From positions 1,302,001 through 1,366,000 of the forward strand of contig OZ253536.1 of the NCBI GenBank assembly GCA_965262425.1: 64,000 bases of DNA, read 5' to 3'. Positions within the stretch are counted from its first letter, which is position 1. The number at the start of each line of letters is the position of its first letter. The notes below the pieces were generated by a model. That model saw only the letters and a program-made list of their open reading frames with translations, had not been told where the DNA came from and ran no database searches. This document shows, piece after piece, positions 16,826 to 24,757 of the stretch. Both the position numbers and the translations under genes were made by a program. Source of the stretch: CAZOZZ01 sp965262425 (GTDB lineage: Bacteria > Acidobacteriota > Terriglobia > 20CM-2-55-15).

Positions 16826-17908
16826 ATGCGAATGAAACCCATCACCAGGTCGTTTCTATTGCTGCTGTTCGGGCTGTTCGCCTGCTCCTCTTGCTCCGCC
16901 CAGGGTGGATTCGACGACCCGCAGCCAACGCCGCCGGCGGAACCGATTTCGGCTCCTCGACCGGCCGAGGTCACATTTGCCGCCGCCGACGCGGCCGCCG
17001 GGAATCTTCCGCGCCTGTACAGTCTGCTTGTCGCGTGGCAGGGAGATCTGGTTCTGGAGCGCTACTACAACGGACGGGGCCCGACACGGGTGGCCAACAT
17101 CAAGTCCGCGTCCAAGAGCATCATGTCCGCACTGGTCGGCATCGCCATCGACCGCGGCGTGATCGAGAACGTCAGGCAGCCCATTGGGTCCTTCTTCTCC
17201 GATCTTCTCGGAAGCGCAGAGGATTTTCCGAAGCGACAGATCACCATCGAAGACCTGTTGACCATGCGGTCGGGATTGCAGACGACGAGCAATCGTTACT
17301 ACGGGGCCTGGGTCGGGAGCCGGAACTGGGTACAATACGCCCTGGACGGTCCGCTGCTCCGGCAGCCCGGTACGCGAATGGATTACAGCACCGGGAACAC
17401 CCATCTCCTGTCGGCAATCCTGACCAGCCAGAGCGGCACGAGCACCTGGCAGTTTGCCCAGGAGGCATTGGCGAAACCGCTGGGTTTCAGCCTGGCACGC
17501 TGGCCGCGAGATCCTCAAGGCCTGTACTTCGGCGGCAACGACATGGAGTTGACGCCGAAACAGATGCTATCTTTCGGTGAAATGTACCTCAACGGCGGCC
17601 GTGCCAACGGTCAACAGATCGTACCGGAGAGCTGGGTCGCCGCTTCGCTCACTCCCCGAACTCGATCCACCCGGGACCGGAACAGGTTCTACGGCTATGG
17701 CTGGTGGATCCGCGAACTGGGCGGACATCAGACCTTTTACGCCTGGGGGTACGGCGGGCAGTTCATCTTCCTGATTCCGGATCTCGACCTGGTCGTTGTG
17801 ACGACGTCTTCAATCAACAGCGGCCGTGGTCGCCGGGGCCACCTCGGACGTGTATACGACCTGGTCGAACGATTTGTGGTTGCACCAATCGACGCGGCGT
17901 CCGAATAG
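16826..17908 (+). CDS. Lipoprotein serine hydrolase, beta-lactamase/esterase fold (class C-like)
   Basis: A 360-residue protein with a lipoprotein signal (LLLLFGLFAC, Cys20). The nucleophile motif SxxK is S94-A-S-K97 in KSASKSIMS. The second motif lies in MDYSTGN near residue 190, with Tyr present but the usual YxN changed to YST. A Trp-Gly strand (WGYGGQFIFLIPD) near 310 takes the place of the third box. This serine beta-lactamase family includes esterases and D-aminopeptidases; true beta-lactamase activity is not implied. It lies 44 bp after a family B repeat and may have its own promoter there. Confidence 0.85.
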   Translation: MRMKPITRSFLLLLFGLFACSSCSAQGGFDDPQPTPPAEPISAPRPAEVTFAAADAAAGNLPRLYSLLVAWQGDLVLERYYNGRGPTRVANIKSASKSIMSALVGIAIDRGVIENVRQPIGSFFSDLLGSAEDFPKRQITIEDLLTMRSGLQTTSNRYYGAWVGSRNWVQYALDGPLLRQPGTRMDYSTGNTHLLSAILTSQSGTSTWQFAQEALAKPLGFSLARWPRDPQGLYFGGNDMELTPKQMLSFGEMYLNGGRANGQQIVPESWVAASLTPRTRSTRDRNRFYGYGWWIRELGGHQTFYAWGYGGQFIFLIPDLDLVVVTTSSINSGRGRRGHLGRVYDLVERFVVAPIDAASE

Positions 17909-18085
17909 CCCAGCCCTAGCCGGTGGGAGCCCGAGTCGCCATAACGCCTCAGTGACTGGTCGCGTAACTCAGCCGCGAAGGATCGCAATTGATGAAGCGC
18001 CTTACGAAAGTCACTACAATTGTTGAAAAATCGCAGGGTACGCCCTTGCGTTCCATCCAGTAAGCCCAATACCATCGAACAATAG

Positions 18086-18158
18086 GGGCGGTTAGCTCAG
18101 TTGGAAGAGCATTCGGTTTACACCCGAAAGGTCACAAGTTCGAGCCTTGTACCGCCCA
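18086..18158 (+). tRNA. tRNA-Val (anticodon UAC)
   Basis: A 73-bp cloverleaf. The acceptor stem GGGCGGT pairs with ACCGCCC. The D arm is TAGCTCAGTTGGAAGAGCA. The anticodon arm TTCGG-TTTACAC-CCGAA places TAC at positions 34-36. The T arm is ACAAG-TTCGAGC-CTTGT, with discriminator A. CCA is not encoded. It reads valine GUA (and GUG/GUU by wobble). It stands alone between a hydrolase gene and a convergent histidine kinase gene. Confidence 0.97.
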
Positions 18159-18195
18159 TTCAGCTTTTGCGGTCGCTGTCCGTCACAAAAACGGC

Positions 18196-19683
18196 TCAGG
18201 TTTTTGGCCGCACCCCGTTTAATGGCAGGCTGACTGTCACCTCCGTCCCCGTTCCCAGCTCGCTCTCAATCTGGATATCCCCACGGTGATCCTGGATAAT
18301 TTTGAAATCGGACGATAGTCCAAAGCCCATCTTTATCCGTCCGTCGGCGTGCTGCAGGTCGAAGTCGAAGATGCGCTCCAACTGCTCGGGAGGAATCCCA
18401 ACGCCCGAATCTCTGATACGGACACAGACCATGCCGTTTGCCTTTGAGGTGCTGATGTTTATCTTACCTGTTTCTTCGATGGCCTGGAGTGCGTTCTTGA
18501 GGAGATGCATGAAGACCTGGTTCAACTGTCCTGGAGCGCAATAGACCGGCTCGATATCCCCGTAACTCTTGACCACGGCAACCCGGGTACCCATTTGGTT
18601 TTCGAGCAGCGTCAGGGCGCTCTCGATCCCCTCGTGGATGTCCACCGTCTGGAACTCGGCCTCGTCCAGGCGGGCGAAACTCCGTAAGCTGCCCACAACA
18701 GCACTCACTCGTTCGGTACCACTGGCAATCACCCGGTTGGCGTCGGCTACCACCTCGAACACGGACTGTATGGTCTGATTGTCCTTGTATTCGGCGGGAA
18801 TGGTTTCGATCGTCTGTTTCAGTTTGTCCAGCGCTCGAACCAGCGTTTCGTGCATGCTGCCGATGGCTCCCAGTGGGCTGTTCATCTCGTGTGCCACCCC
18901 GGCCACCAGATCACCCAGCGAGGCCATCTTTTCCTGCATGAACATTCGGTTCTGGGTCTCCTGGAGCAGCTTCAGGTTCTCTTCCAGCGTCCTGTTCTGT
19001 TCTTCCAGTCGGCTGAAATCGAGGTAGCGCACGTAGCCCAGCGATAAGGCGTCGGTCAGCTCCTGAACAATCGTCAGGTGTGCGGGGATTGATGTGGGGA
19101 CAATAAAGCCGACGGTGCCATGCTCGAAAGGCACATGGATAAAGCGCCATTCGGTTCTACTGGGTATCGGGTAAGGCTGGTCGAGTCCCCAGGGCGAGGT
19201 CACCGCCTCAAACCTGGCCGCGCAGTCCTCGCCGCCGACCGTTATAGACAACACCTCGCCTCGACGCCAGCAATCGACGACTGCCGGATCCCTTGAACTG
19301 GGCACATTCATTTCCTGGACGACCACATCGTCATTCAGCTCAAACAAGTCCGAAGAAGTCCACGAAATGCCCCATTTTTTCGGGCTGTGGAAAGCGTAGT
19401 AGCGCCTTCTAATGTGAAACCCATCCTCTTCCTCTTCCACGAACCGGATCGTGTTTCCCAGGACATCGATTCCCAGACTCAACATCTCCACAAACATCGT
19501 ACCCAGTACCTTCAACAGATCCTTACTCGAGCGCATGGCCATCGCCTCTGCTCGTACCCGCTCTACAGCCAGTCTGCGCTTGACCGAGGACACATCGTCT
19601 TCCCGGGGTAAGCCGTCGGCATCGCTGCGCAGGTTCTCTGGCGCGTCGATCCGTTCGGTCCCTGTCTTCCTCTCGTCCTTCAT
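18196..19683 (-). CDS. Soluble sensor histidine kinase
   Basis: About 495 residues from ATG 19683 (GGGGA seven bases upstream); an earlier in-frame start at 19887 lacks support. The N-terminal ~250 residues are an uncharacterised sensory region without membrane segments. A coiled coil (LEEQNRTLEENLKLLQETQN) leads into the phosphoacceptor LVAGVAHEMNSPLGAIG. The ATPase domain has the N box QVFMHLLKNALQAI, G1 IRDSGVGIPPEQLERIF and MGFGLSSDFKIIQDH. No response regulator is adjacent, so its output is unknown. The gene converges on tRNA-Val. Confidence 0.88.
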   Translation of the reverse strand: MKDERKTGTERIDAPENLRSDADGLPREDDVSSVKRRLAVERVRAEAMAMRSSKDLLKVLGTMFVEMLSLGIDVLGNTIRFVEEEEDGFHIRRRYYAFHSPKKWGISWTSSDLFELNDDVVVQEMNVPSSRDPAVVDCWRRGEVLSITVGGEDCAARFEAVTSPWGLDQPYPIPSRTEWRFIHVPFEHGTVGFIVPTSIPAHLTIVQELTDALSLGYVRYLDFSRLEEQNRTLEENLKLLQETQNRMFMQEKMASLGDLVAGVAHEMNSPLGAIGSMHETLVRALDKLKQTIETIPAEYKDNQTIQSVFEVVADANRVIASGTERVSAVVGSLRSFARLDEAEFQTVDIHEGIESALTLLENQMGTRVAVVKSYGDIEPVYCAPGQLNQVFMHLLKNALQAIEETGKINISTSKANGMVCVRIRDSGVGIPPEQLERIFDFDLQHADGRIKMGFGLSSDFKIIQDHRGDIQIESELGTGTEVTVSLPLNGVRPKT

Positions 19684-20039
19684 GGTGTCCCCATTCTCGA
19701 TACAGACAGCGCTACCCACTCCCATCCTGGAGTCCGCGGTCTTCAGCACCGTTGCGCCCCACCCCACGCCCGACCCTGGGATCGGTCCGCGCTGATGAAG
19801 AGAACTAACGGGCACGCGGAGGCCGATATCCTGCTGCGCGGCTTCGTATGAATGTTGAGGTCTGGAGCTTATCATAGCTGGGACCATGGGTTGGAAGCGG
19901 GGTTTTGAAGCGACGCGGTGGATAATTCTGGCGTTATCCTGATTACTTTCTGACGTTTATCCTGCATAATGATCTTCGACATCACGAGGCCGACTCAAAC
20001 CCCCCGACCGGCCCCAGGGAGAAGAAGTCCAGACAACAT

Positions 20040-21632
20040 ATGAACATCCTTCTGTACACGCCCGACAACGGAGTAACCCGCAACTTTATGCCCCACCTGT
20101 GGATGTTCGTCCTACAGGCACTCACACCACCCGGGCACAAGGTTTTCCTGATCGACGCCAACGCACAACCGTTCTCTGAAGCCGAAGTCGCCCGTTTCGT
20201 CAAAGACAACAAGATCGAGTTGGCCGGCGTCGGTACGATGACGCGCCGTGCGTCCGCTGCTTACAAAATCGCGGATGCCATCCGCGGGGCCGGTGCCAAG
20301 GTTGTGATGGGTGGCCCGCATGTGACGGAGTTGCCCGATGAACCGCTCGGAAGGGATGGCGAACCCCGTCACGCGGATGCCGTTGCGCTGGGAGAAGCCG
20401 ACGAAACCTGGCCGAGGATCGTGGCCGACGCCGCACGGGGTGAACTCGAAGAGGTCTACATCGCGTCCGACGTTGACGGTAGGGATGTGAAGCCCTCCCT
20501 GGAGGACTATCCGGCTATACCCTGGGAGAGCATGGATCTGGAGCAATTCAACCTGCTCAGCCGTGTTCCCTCCTGGGCGGATGTCATCTTGAAGCGGGCC
20601 GGCATCATGCCGTGGGACAGCATGTACATCATTCCGATCGAAACAGGTCGTGGGTGCCCGTACGGTTGCGATTTCTGCACTGTCACGGGTTTCTTCGGGG
20701 AGTCCATCCGTTTTCGGACGAACGACAGCGTTGTCGACGAGATGCTGCGGCTGAAAGAACGAGCAAAGCGCGAAAACGGCCAGATCTTCGCGTTTTTCGT
20801 CGACGACAACTTTGCGATCAATATTAAGCGAGCCAAATCCTTGATGCGCGACATCATCGCGCGCGACGCGGTCATGCCCTGGGTGGCCCAGATCAGCGTC
20901 AACCTGCTTCGGGACCAGGAGCTACTCGACCTGATTTCGGATAGCGGTGGGAAGTTCATTTTCATTGGGCTGGAATCCATTGACGCGCAGGCTCTCAAGG
21001 ACGTTCACAAGGGATTTAACAAGCCCGACGAATACGGGCCTATCATCAAGCGGCTGAGCGATCGGGGCGTCTACACCATCACGTCTTTCATCTTCGGGAT
21101 GGATGGCGATCAGCCCGGCGTCGCCGATCGGACGATAGCCGCCATCCGGTCCTGGCCGCCGGGACTGCCGGTGTTCAGCGTTCTGACGCCTTACCCATCG
21201 ACACCCTTGTACGATCGCCTGATGGAGGAGGGTCGTATGACGCGGCCCAAGCATTGGCTGGACTTTAAACCCTTCAAGATGGCGTTTACACCGAAAGACA
21301 TGGATGTGGACGAGGTGGAAGGCGAGATCCATGCGGCCTGGCGCCGGTCCTACGATAGCGAAGCCATCGCGATCGCCTATGAATCCATAGAGCACCGCCC
21401 ATTCAGCGAGCGCGCGGTGATGTTCTTTTCCCGACTCGCCTTCCGTGGCATCTATTTTCCACAGAGAAGCGTGCGCGACTGGATGGGTCTGCTGTTTGAA
21501 AACCGGCGGATCCTGCTCAAATTGTTACGGCAGGGCTGGGTCGCTCATCGCAACTCGAAGGGAAATCCGCCCACGAAGCCGAAAAGTGAGGAGCCCGCCG
21601 TCGAAGTGACGCACTCGACGTCCGGTGACTGA
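20040..21632 (+). CDS. B12-binding radical SAM protein
   Basis: A 530-residue protein. Residues 1-140 form a cobalamin-binding Rossmann domain (NILLYTPDNGVTR ... KVVMGGPHVTELPDE), without the classic DxHxxG. The radical SAM core begins with the cluster motif GRGCPYGCDFCTV near residue 206, where CxxxCxxC binds 4Fe-4S. It continues with FFVDDNFAIN and FIGLESID, and ends in a DUF4070-like tail. Such enzymes perform methylations or ring-forming chemistry, including steps of hopanoid and bacteriochlorophyll synthesis; the substrate cannot be inferred here. It is not in an obvious operon. Confidence 0.87.
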   Translation: MNILLYTPDNGVTRNFMPHLWMFVLQALTPPGHKVFLIDANAQPFSEAEVARFVKDNKIELAGVGTMTRRASAAYKIADAIRGAGAKVVMGGPHVTELPDEPLGRDGEPRHADAVALGEADETWPRIVADAARGELEEVYIASDVDGRDVKPSLEDYPAIPWESMDLEQFNLLSRVPSWADVILKRAGIMPWDSMYIIPIETGRGCPYGCDFCTVTGFFGESIRFRTNDSVVDEMLRLKERAKRENGQIFAFFVDDNFAINIKRAKSLMRDIIARDAVMPWVAQISVNLLRDQELLDLISDSGGKFIFIGLESIDAQALKDVHKGFNKPDEYGPIIKRLSDRGVYTITSFIFGMDGDQPGVADRTIAAIRSWPPGLPVFSVLTPYPSTPLYDRLMEEGRMTRPKHWLDFKPFKMAFTPKDMDVDEVEGEIHAAWRRSYDSEAIAIAYESIEHRPFSERAVMFFSRLAFRGIYFPQRSVRDWMGLLFENRRILLKLLRQGWVAHRNSKGNPPTKPKSEEPAVEVTHSTSGD

Positions 21633-21667
21633 CCCGCTATTGGGGTAATCCGGTAGATTGCTCCCAA

Positions 21668-21747
21668 ACCGGGATTTTTTTCAACGCAAAGCCGCAAAGA
21701 CGAGAAATCTGCTTTACGTTCCTGCGTCTTTGCGTTGAAATCCCGGT
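21668..21747. repeat. Inverted repeat of the 'CAACGCAAAGACG' type
   Basis: ACCGGGATTTTTTTCAACGC and the complement of ACCGGGATTTCAACGCAAAG enclose a short centre, with GCAAAGACG / CGTCTTTGC inside the arms. Related arms occur at 24547-24750. It occupies part of the gap after the radical SAM gene. The remainder, to 21950, shows only the AGGAG ribosome-binding site for the ABC gene. Confidence 0.55.
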
Positions 21748-21950
21748 GTCCCACCCAGTGTCGGCTGTCAGGGCCGACAAACCCTTCCCAGATCGATTTT
21801 CTTCGTAACCAAAACCTCTCCAAACCGTTTCTATAGAGTTGGCGGTGCGAAAATTTCTTTGAACTTTTCGGCTGGCCGGTGCGTATTCGAGGTGGAAGCG
21901 CAAAGCAAAGAAGCCCCCACGCCATGAACTAATCGGGAACAGGAGACGAC

Positions 21951-22031
21951 ATGAACGAGCAAGCTCAGGAACTGATTCGACTCGACAACGTGACGAAGAT
22001 TTTTTGGGTCTTCCGCAGAATTTGTGGGTAA
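21951..22031 (+). pseudogene. 5' fragment of an ABC transporter ATPase gene, cut by a 317-bp element
   Basis: ATG 21951 follows AGGAG at the right distance and reads MNEQAQELIRLDNVTKIF, the first strand of an ABC ATPase. Translation then runs into the element and stops at TAA 22029-22031. Removing the element plus one 8-bp target copy (325 bp) restores an uninterrupted frame ...KIFYTDEVETHALSG. This fragment encodes no functional product. Confidence 0.85.
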
Positions 22032-22322
22032 AACCGTCTTCCATCGCCGCTTGAGGAGACCACGGTGCTCGCCAAGCCTCAAGGCTTCCCTCGCAAGCTC
22101 GGCGGCTGCGCCGGCCTTGACCCTCGGCTGCGCTCCGCGGTGTCGGCTGGTGTGGGCGATGGGGAACGGGGCCTCCGGCGGGGGCTCCGGGCACCGGGTG
22201 TAGGCGTCCGACCGAAGTGGGTACTGGAATATTCGCCGTCGAACAAAAGAATAAGGTACTTTGTTTCAATTACTTATGTGCGCACAGGCCTTTGGACTGC
22301 CCACAAATTCTGCGGAGGAGGC
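22006..22322. mobile_element. 317-bp non-autonomous element, family D, copy 2, inside an ABC ATPase gene
   Basis: Same 317 bp as 10239-10555, with target duplication GATTTTTT at 21998-22005 and 22323-22330. It interrupts codon 19 of the ABC ATPase gene. Near its right end it contains ATG at 22276 in frame with the rest of that gene, so it supplies a substitute N terminus. There is no transposase within it; mobility must come from elsewhere. Confidence 0.88.
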
Positions 22323-22983
22323 GATTTTTTATACCGACGAGGTGGAAACACACGCCCTTTCAGGGATTCAGATGGAGATTCGTGCAGGGGAGTACATATC
22401 CATGTCGGGTCCGTCCGGATGTGGGAAGTCGACCCTGCTGTCGATCCTTGGCTTGCTCGACACGCCGAGCGAGGGTACCTATTGGCTCAACGGGAAGCAC
22501 GTTGCCGACCTGACTCTTGCCGAACGCGCCCGGATCCGCAATCGAGAGATCGGATTTATCTTCCAGAGCTTTAATTTGATCGGTGATCTGAGCGTGTTTG
22601 AAAACGTCGAGTTGCCGCTGATCTATCGGGGGATGCCGAGTTCGGAGCGCAAGCAGCGAGTGATGGAAGCTCTCGATCGCGTAGAGATGGCCCATCGGGT
22701 CAAGCACTATCCCTCTCAGCTCAGTGGTGGTCAACAGCAGCGAGTTGCCGTTGCCCGTGCGTTGGGCGGAAAGCCGTCGATTCTGCTGGCCGACGAGCCG
22801 ACGGGGAACCTCGACTCGAAGAACGGCGAAGCCACTATGTCGTTGCTCGAGGAACTCCACCGTGACGGCTCCACGATCTGCATCGTGACACATGATCCAC
22901 GTTACGCCGAGCGTGCCGACAGAATCGTCAACTTGTTCGACGGTGTTATCGTCGAGGAGAAGGCGGCCGCAACCGTCGGATAA
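22276..22983 (+). CDS. ABC transporter ATP-binding protein (MacB/LolD type), N terminus replaced by element sequence
   Basis: About 235 residues if started at ATG 22276 inside the element; a TTG at 22261 is also open. The first ~15 residues come from the element. Then follow the A-loop Tyr (IFYTDEVETHALSG), Walker A GPSGCGKST, the Q-loop FQSFNL, signature LSGGQQQRVAVARAL, Walker B ILLADEP and switch His in VTHDP. All catalytic motifs are intact. LolD/MacB-type ATPases power lipoprotein or efflux permeases, but no permease is next to it. It has no good ribosome-binding site after the insertion, so expression is doubtful. Confidence 0.7.
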   Translation: MCAQAFGLPTNSAEEAIFYTDEVETHALSGIQMEIRAGEYISMSGPSGCGKSTLLSILGLLDTPSEGTYWLNGKHVADLTLAERARIRNREIGFIFQSFNLIGDLSVFENVELPLIYRGMPSSERKQRVMEALDRVEMAHRVKHYPSQLSGGQQQRVAVARALGGKPSILLADEPTGNLDSKNGEATMSLLEELHRDGSTICIVTHDPRYAERADRIVNLFDGVIVEEKAAATVG

Positions 22984-23233
22984 CGACGTAGTCAGCAGCC
23001 TGTGGCCGCACTTGGTAGTGCCAGGTCACGGGTTCCATGGGGCCGATGCGGTGTGCCTGACGACATCGATACATGGTGTCGGACGGCGCGCCCCAGATGG
23101 TCCCATGTTGTCCTGACCCTCGGGCACAGTGGTCTCCGGATCCTGGGGTTCGCCGCTCGTGGCCCAGACGACCATCATCGCTCCGCTCCCCACTTCTCCC
23201 CAAATACCCTCGAATGCGACACTGAAGAACGTC
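22984..23233. other. Intergenic, no recognisable gene
   Basis: The 250 bp after the ABC ATPase contain only short frames on both strands without family resemblance or ribosome-binding sites. A degraded permease gene would be expected here for a MacB/LolD operon, but I cannot recognise one. Confidence 0.4.
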
Positions 23234-23384
23234 TAATTCGGGGACGGAGGCGTAATTACCACCACCATCGTAACTACGTGTGAATAGAATTGTTCCTCCG
23301 TCCCCGAATCAGAACTATTCCAATGCCACAGCTACCATTGCATCTCTGCGTTAACTGAGTTTCGCCTCCGTCCCCGAATTAGAA
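23234..23384. repeat. Repeat family F, three arms of a 'CGGGGACGGAGG' palindrome
   Basis: TAATTCGGGGACGGAGGCG opens the element and GCCTCCGTCCCCGAATTA closes it; a third arm, CCTCCGTCCCCGAATCAG, lies in the middle near 23296. The outer arms are exact complements over about 18 bp and end in TA. From memory, the core resembles REP-type palindromes linked to Y1 (RAYT) transposases, but none is present here. Confidence 0.6.
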
Positions 23385-23433
23385 TCGTTTCGCGTGCGAT
23401 AATGTGTGGCTCTACCGTTGCTTGGAGGCACCT

Positions 23434-23625
23434 ATGAAACGATCCGTTGCGGGCTTGATGACGTTTCTCTTCATTGCCGGTTTCCTGTGGAGTGAGGCGC
23501 CAGCCGGCCGGGAATCACAAGAGAAGTGCTGTCTCCGGGGCCTCTCAACGGCATCACTGATGTCGAGGGTGTGGCTGTGGGTCATACGACGATTGTCCGG
23601 GGAGACGATGTCCGCACGGGCGTGA
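23434..23625 (+). pseudogene. Signal-peptide segment of the P1-family peptidase, out of frame with its body
   Basis: ATG 23434 has a TTGGAGG ribosome-binding site six bases upstream and encodes a signal peptide (MKRSVAGLMTFLFIAGFLWS ... APAG). The frame leaves the peptidase family at GAGAAG 23521-23526. Adding one G there gives ...ESQEKVLSPGPLNGITD and joins the mature enzyme. This piece is best read as the true start of the next gene. Confidence 0.65.
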
Positions 23626-24542
23626 CGGCGATCCTGCCGCATGAAGGGAACCTCTTCCGCCAGAAAGTGCCGGGCGCCGTCTTCATCGGCAATGCTTTCG
23701 GGAAGTTGGCCGGATCGACGCAGGTGAACGAGTTGGGTGAAATCGAAACGCCCATCCTCTTGACGTCCACGCTTGCGGTTCCACGAGTGGCCGACGCCGT
23801 TATGGATTACATGCTCGCACTGCCGGGCAACGAAAACGTGCGGTCGATCAACCCACTGGTTGGAGAGACCAACGACGGTGGGCTGAATGACATACGCGGC
23901 CGTCACATTACCTCCGAAGACGTTGCTAACGCCATTCGAGGAGCGACAACGGGGCCTGTGGGCGAGGGAGCACTGGGCGCCGGCACGGGGACGGTAGCTT
24001 TTGGATTCAAGGGCGGTATCGGGACATCCTCCCGGCGGCTGCCCGCAGAGCTGGGCGGATTCACCGTGGGTGTTCTGGTCCAGACCAACTTTGGCGGTGT
24101 CCTGACGATCAACGGCGCGCTGGTCGGGGAAGAACTGGGTCAGTACTACCTCAGAAATCAGATCGAGGGAAGCCAGGGCGGTGCCGAGGACAACGCCGAT
24201 GGATCGGTCATCATCGTCGTTGGAACCGACGCTCCAATCGAGAACCGGAACCTCAAGAGGCTCGCAGCGCGGGCCATGCTGGGCCTGGGACGAACCGGCT
24301 CCGCCTCGACGAACGGAAGCGGCGACTACATCATCGCGTTTTCAACGGTCCGTCAACCCGACCCGTTGCTCTCGAACAACAGGATGTCCCCCCTGTTCCT
24401 CGCAGTCATCGAGGCCACCGAAGAAGCCATCTACAACTCTTTGTTCAAAGCCACCACGACAACCGGAAACGGCAGGACCGTCGAAGCCCTCCCCATCGAC
24501 CGCACGCTGGAGATTCTCCGAAAATATAACGCACTCCGGTAG
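23526..24542 (+). CDS. P1 family peptidase (DmpA/BapA-like aminopeptidase)
   Basis: A 338-residue frame covering the whole mature enzyme: GPLNGITDVEGVAVGHTTI at the start, NPLVGETNDGGLNDI in the middle, and the autocleavage/nucleophile segment TNGSGDYIIAFST near residue 263, where Ser becomes the N-terminal nucleophile. P1 peptidases release N-terminal residues, including D- and beta-amino acids. The upstream signal peptide is one base out of frame, so either the assembly lacks a G or the gene is now truncated to a cytosolic form from GTG 23526, for which no ribosome-binding site is seen. Confidence 0.85.
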   Translation: MLSPGPLNGITDVEGVAVGHTTIVRGDDVRTGVTAILPHEGNLFRQKVPGAVFIGNAFGKLAGSTQVNELGEIETPILLTSTLAVPRVADAVMDYMLALPGNENVRSINPLVGETNDGGLNDIRGRHITSEDVANAIRGATTGPVGEGALGAGTGTVAFGFKGGIGTSSRRLPAELGGFTVGVLVQTNFGGVLTINGALVGEELGQYYLRNQIEGSQGGAEDNADGSVIIVVGTDAPIENRNLKRLAARAMLGLGRTGSASTNGSGDYIIAFSTVRQPDPLLSNNRMSPLFLAVIEATEEAIYNSLFKATTTTGNGRTVEALPIDRTLEILRKYNALR

Positions 24543-24546
24543 GAAA

Positions 24547-24750
24547 GGACTTTCAACGCGCAAAGTCGCTAAGAAGGGACTTCAACACGAAGGACACGAA
24601 GGAGGCGTTTTCTTACACTGCACCCTTCGTTGACTTCGTGTCTTCGTGTTGAAAAAAGAAATTTGGTTTTCGAGAAACTATTGAGGGTGGGCCGTACTTC
24701 CGTTCCCTGAAAACGACACCTTGCGTCTTTGCGATTTGGCGTTGAAATCC
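24547..24750. repeat. Nested inverted repeats, 'CAACGCGCAAAG' outside, 'CAACACGAAGGACACGAAG' inside
   Basis: The outer arms (GGACTTTCAACGCGCAAAG ... CTTTGCGATTTGGCGTTGAAA) enclose an inner palindrome (ACTTCAACACGAAGGACACG ... CGTGTCTTCGTGTTGAA). The structure lies between two convergent genes. It may act as a bidirectional terminator or be a nested insertion. Confidence 0.55.
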
Positions 24751-24757
24751 GGCTTGC

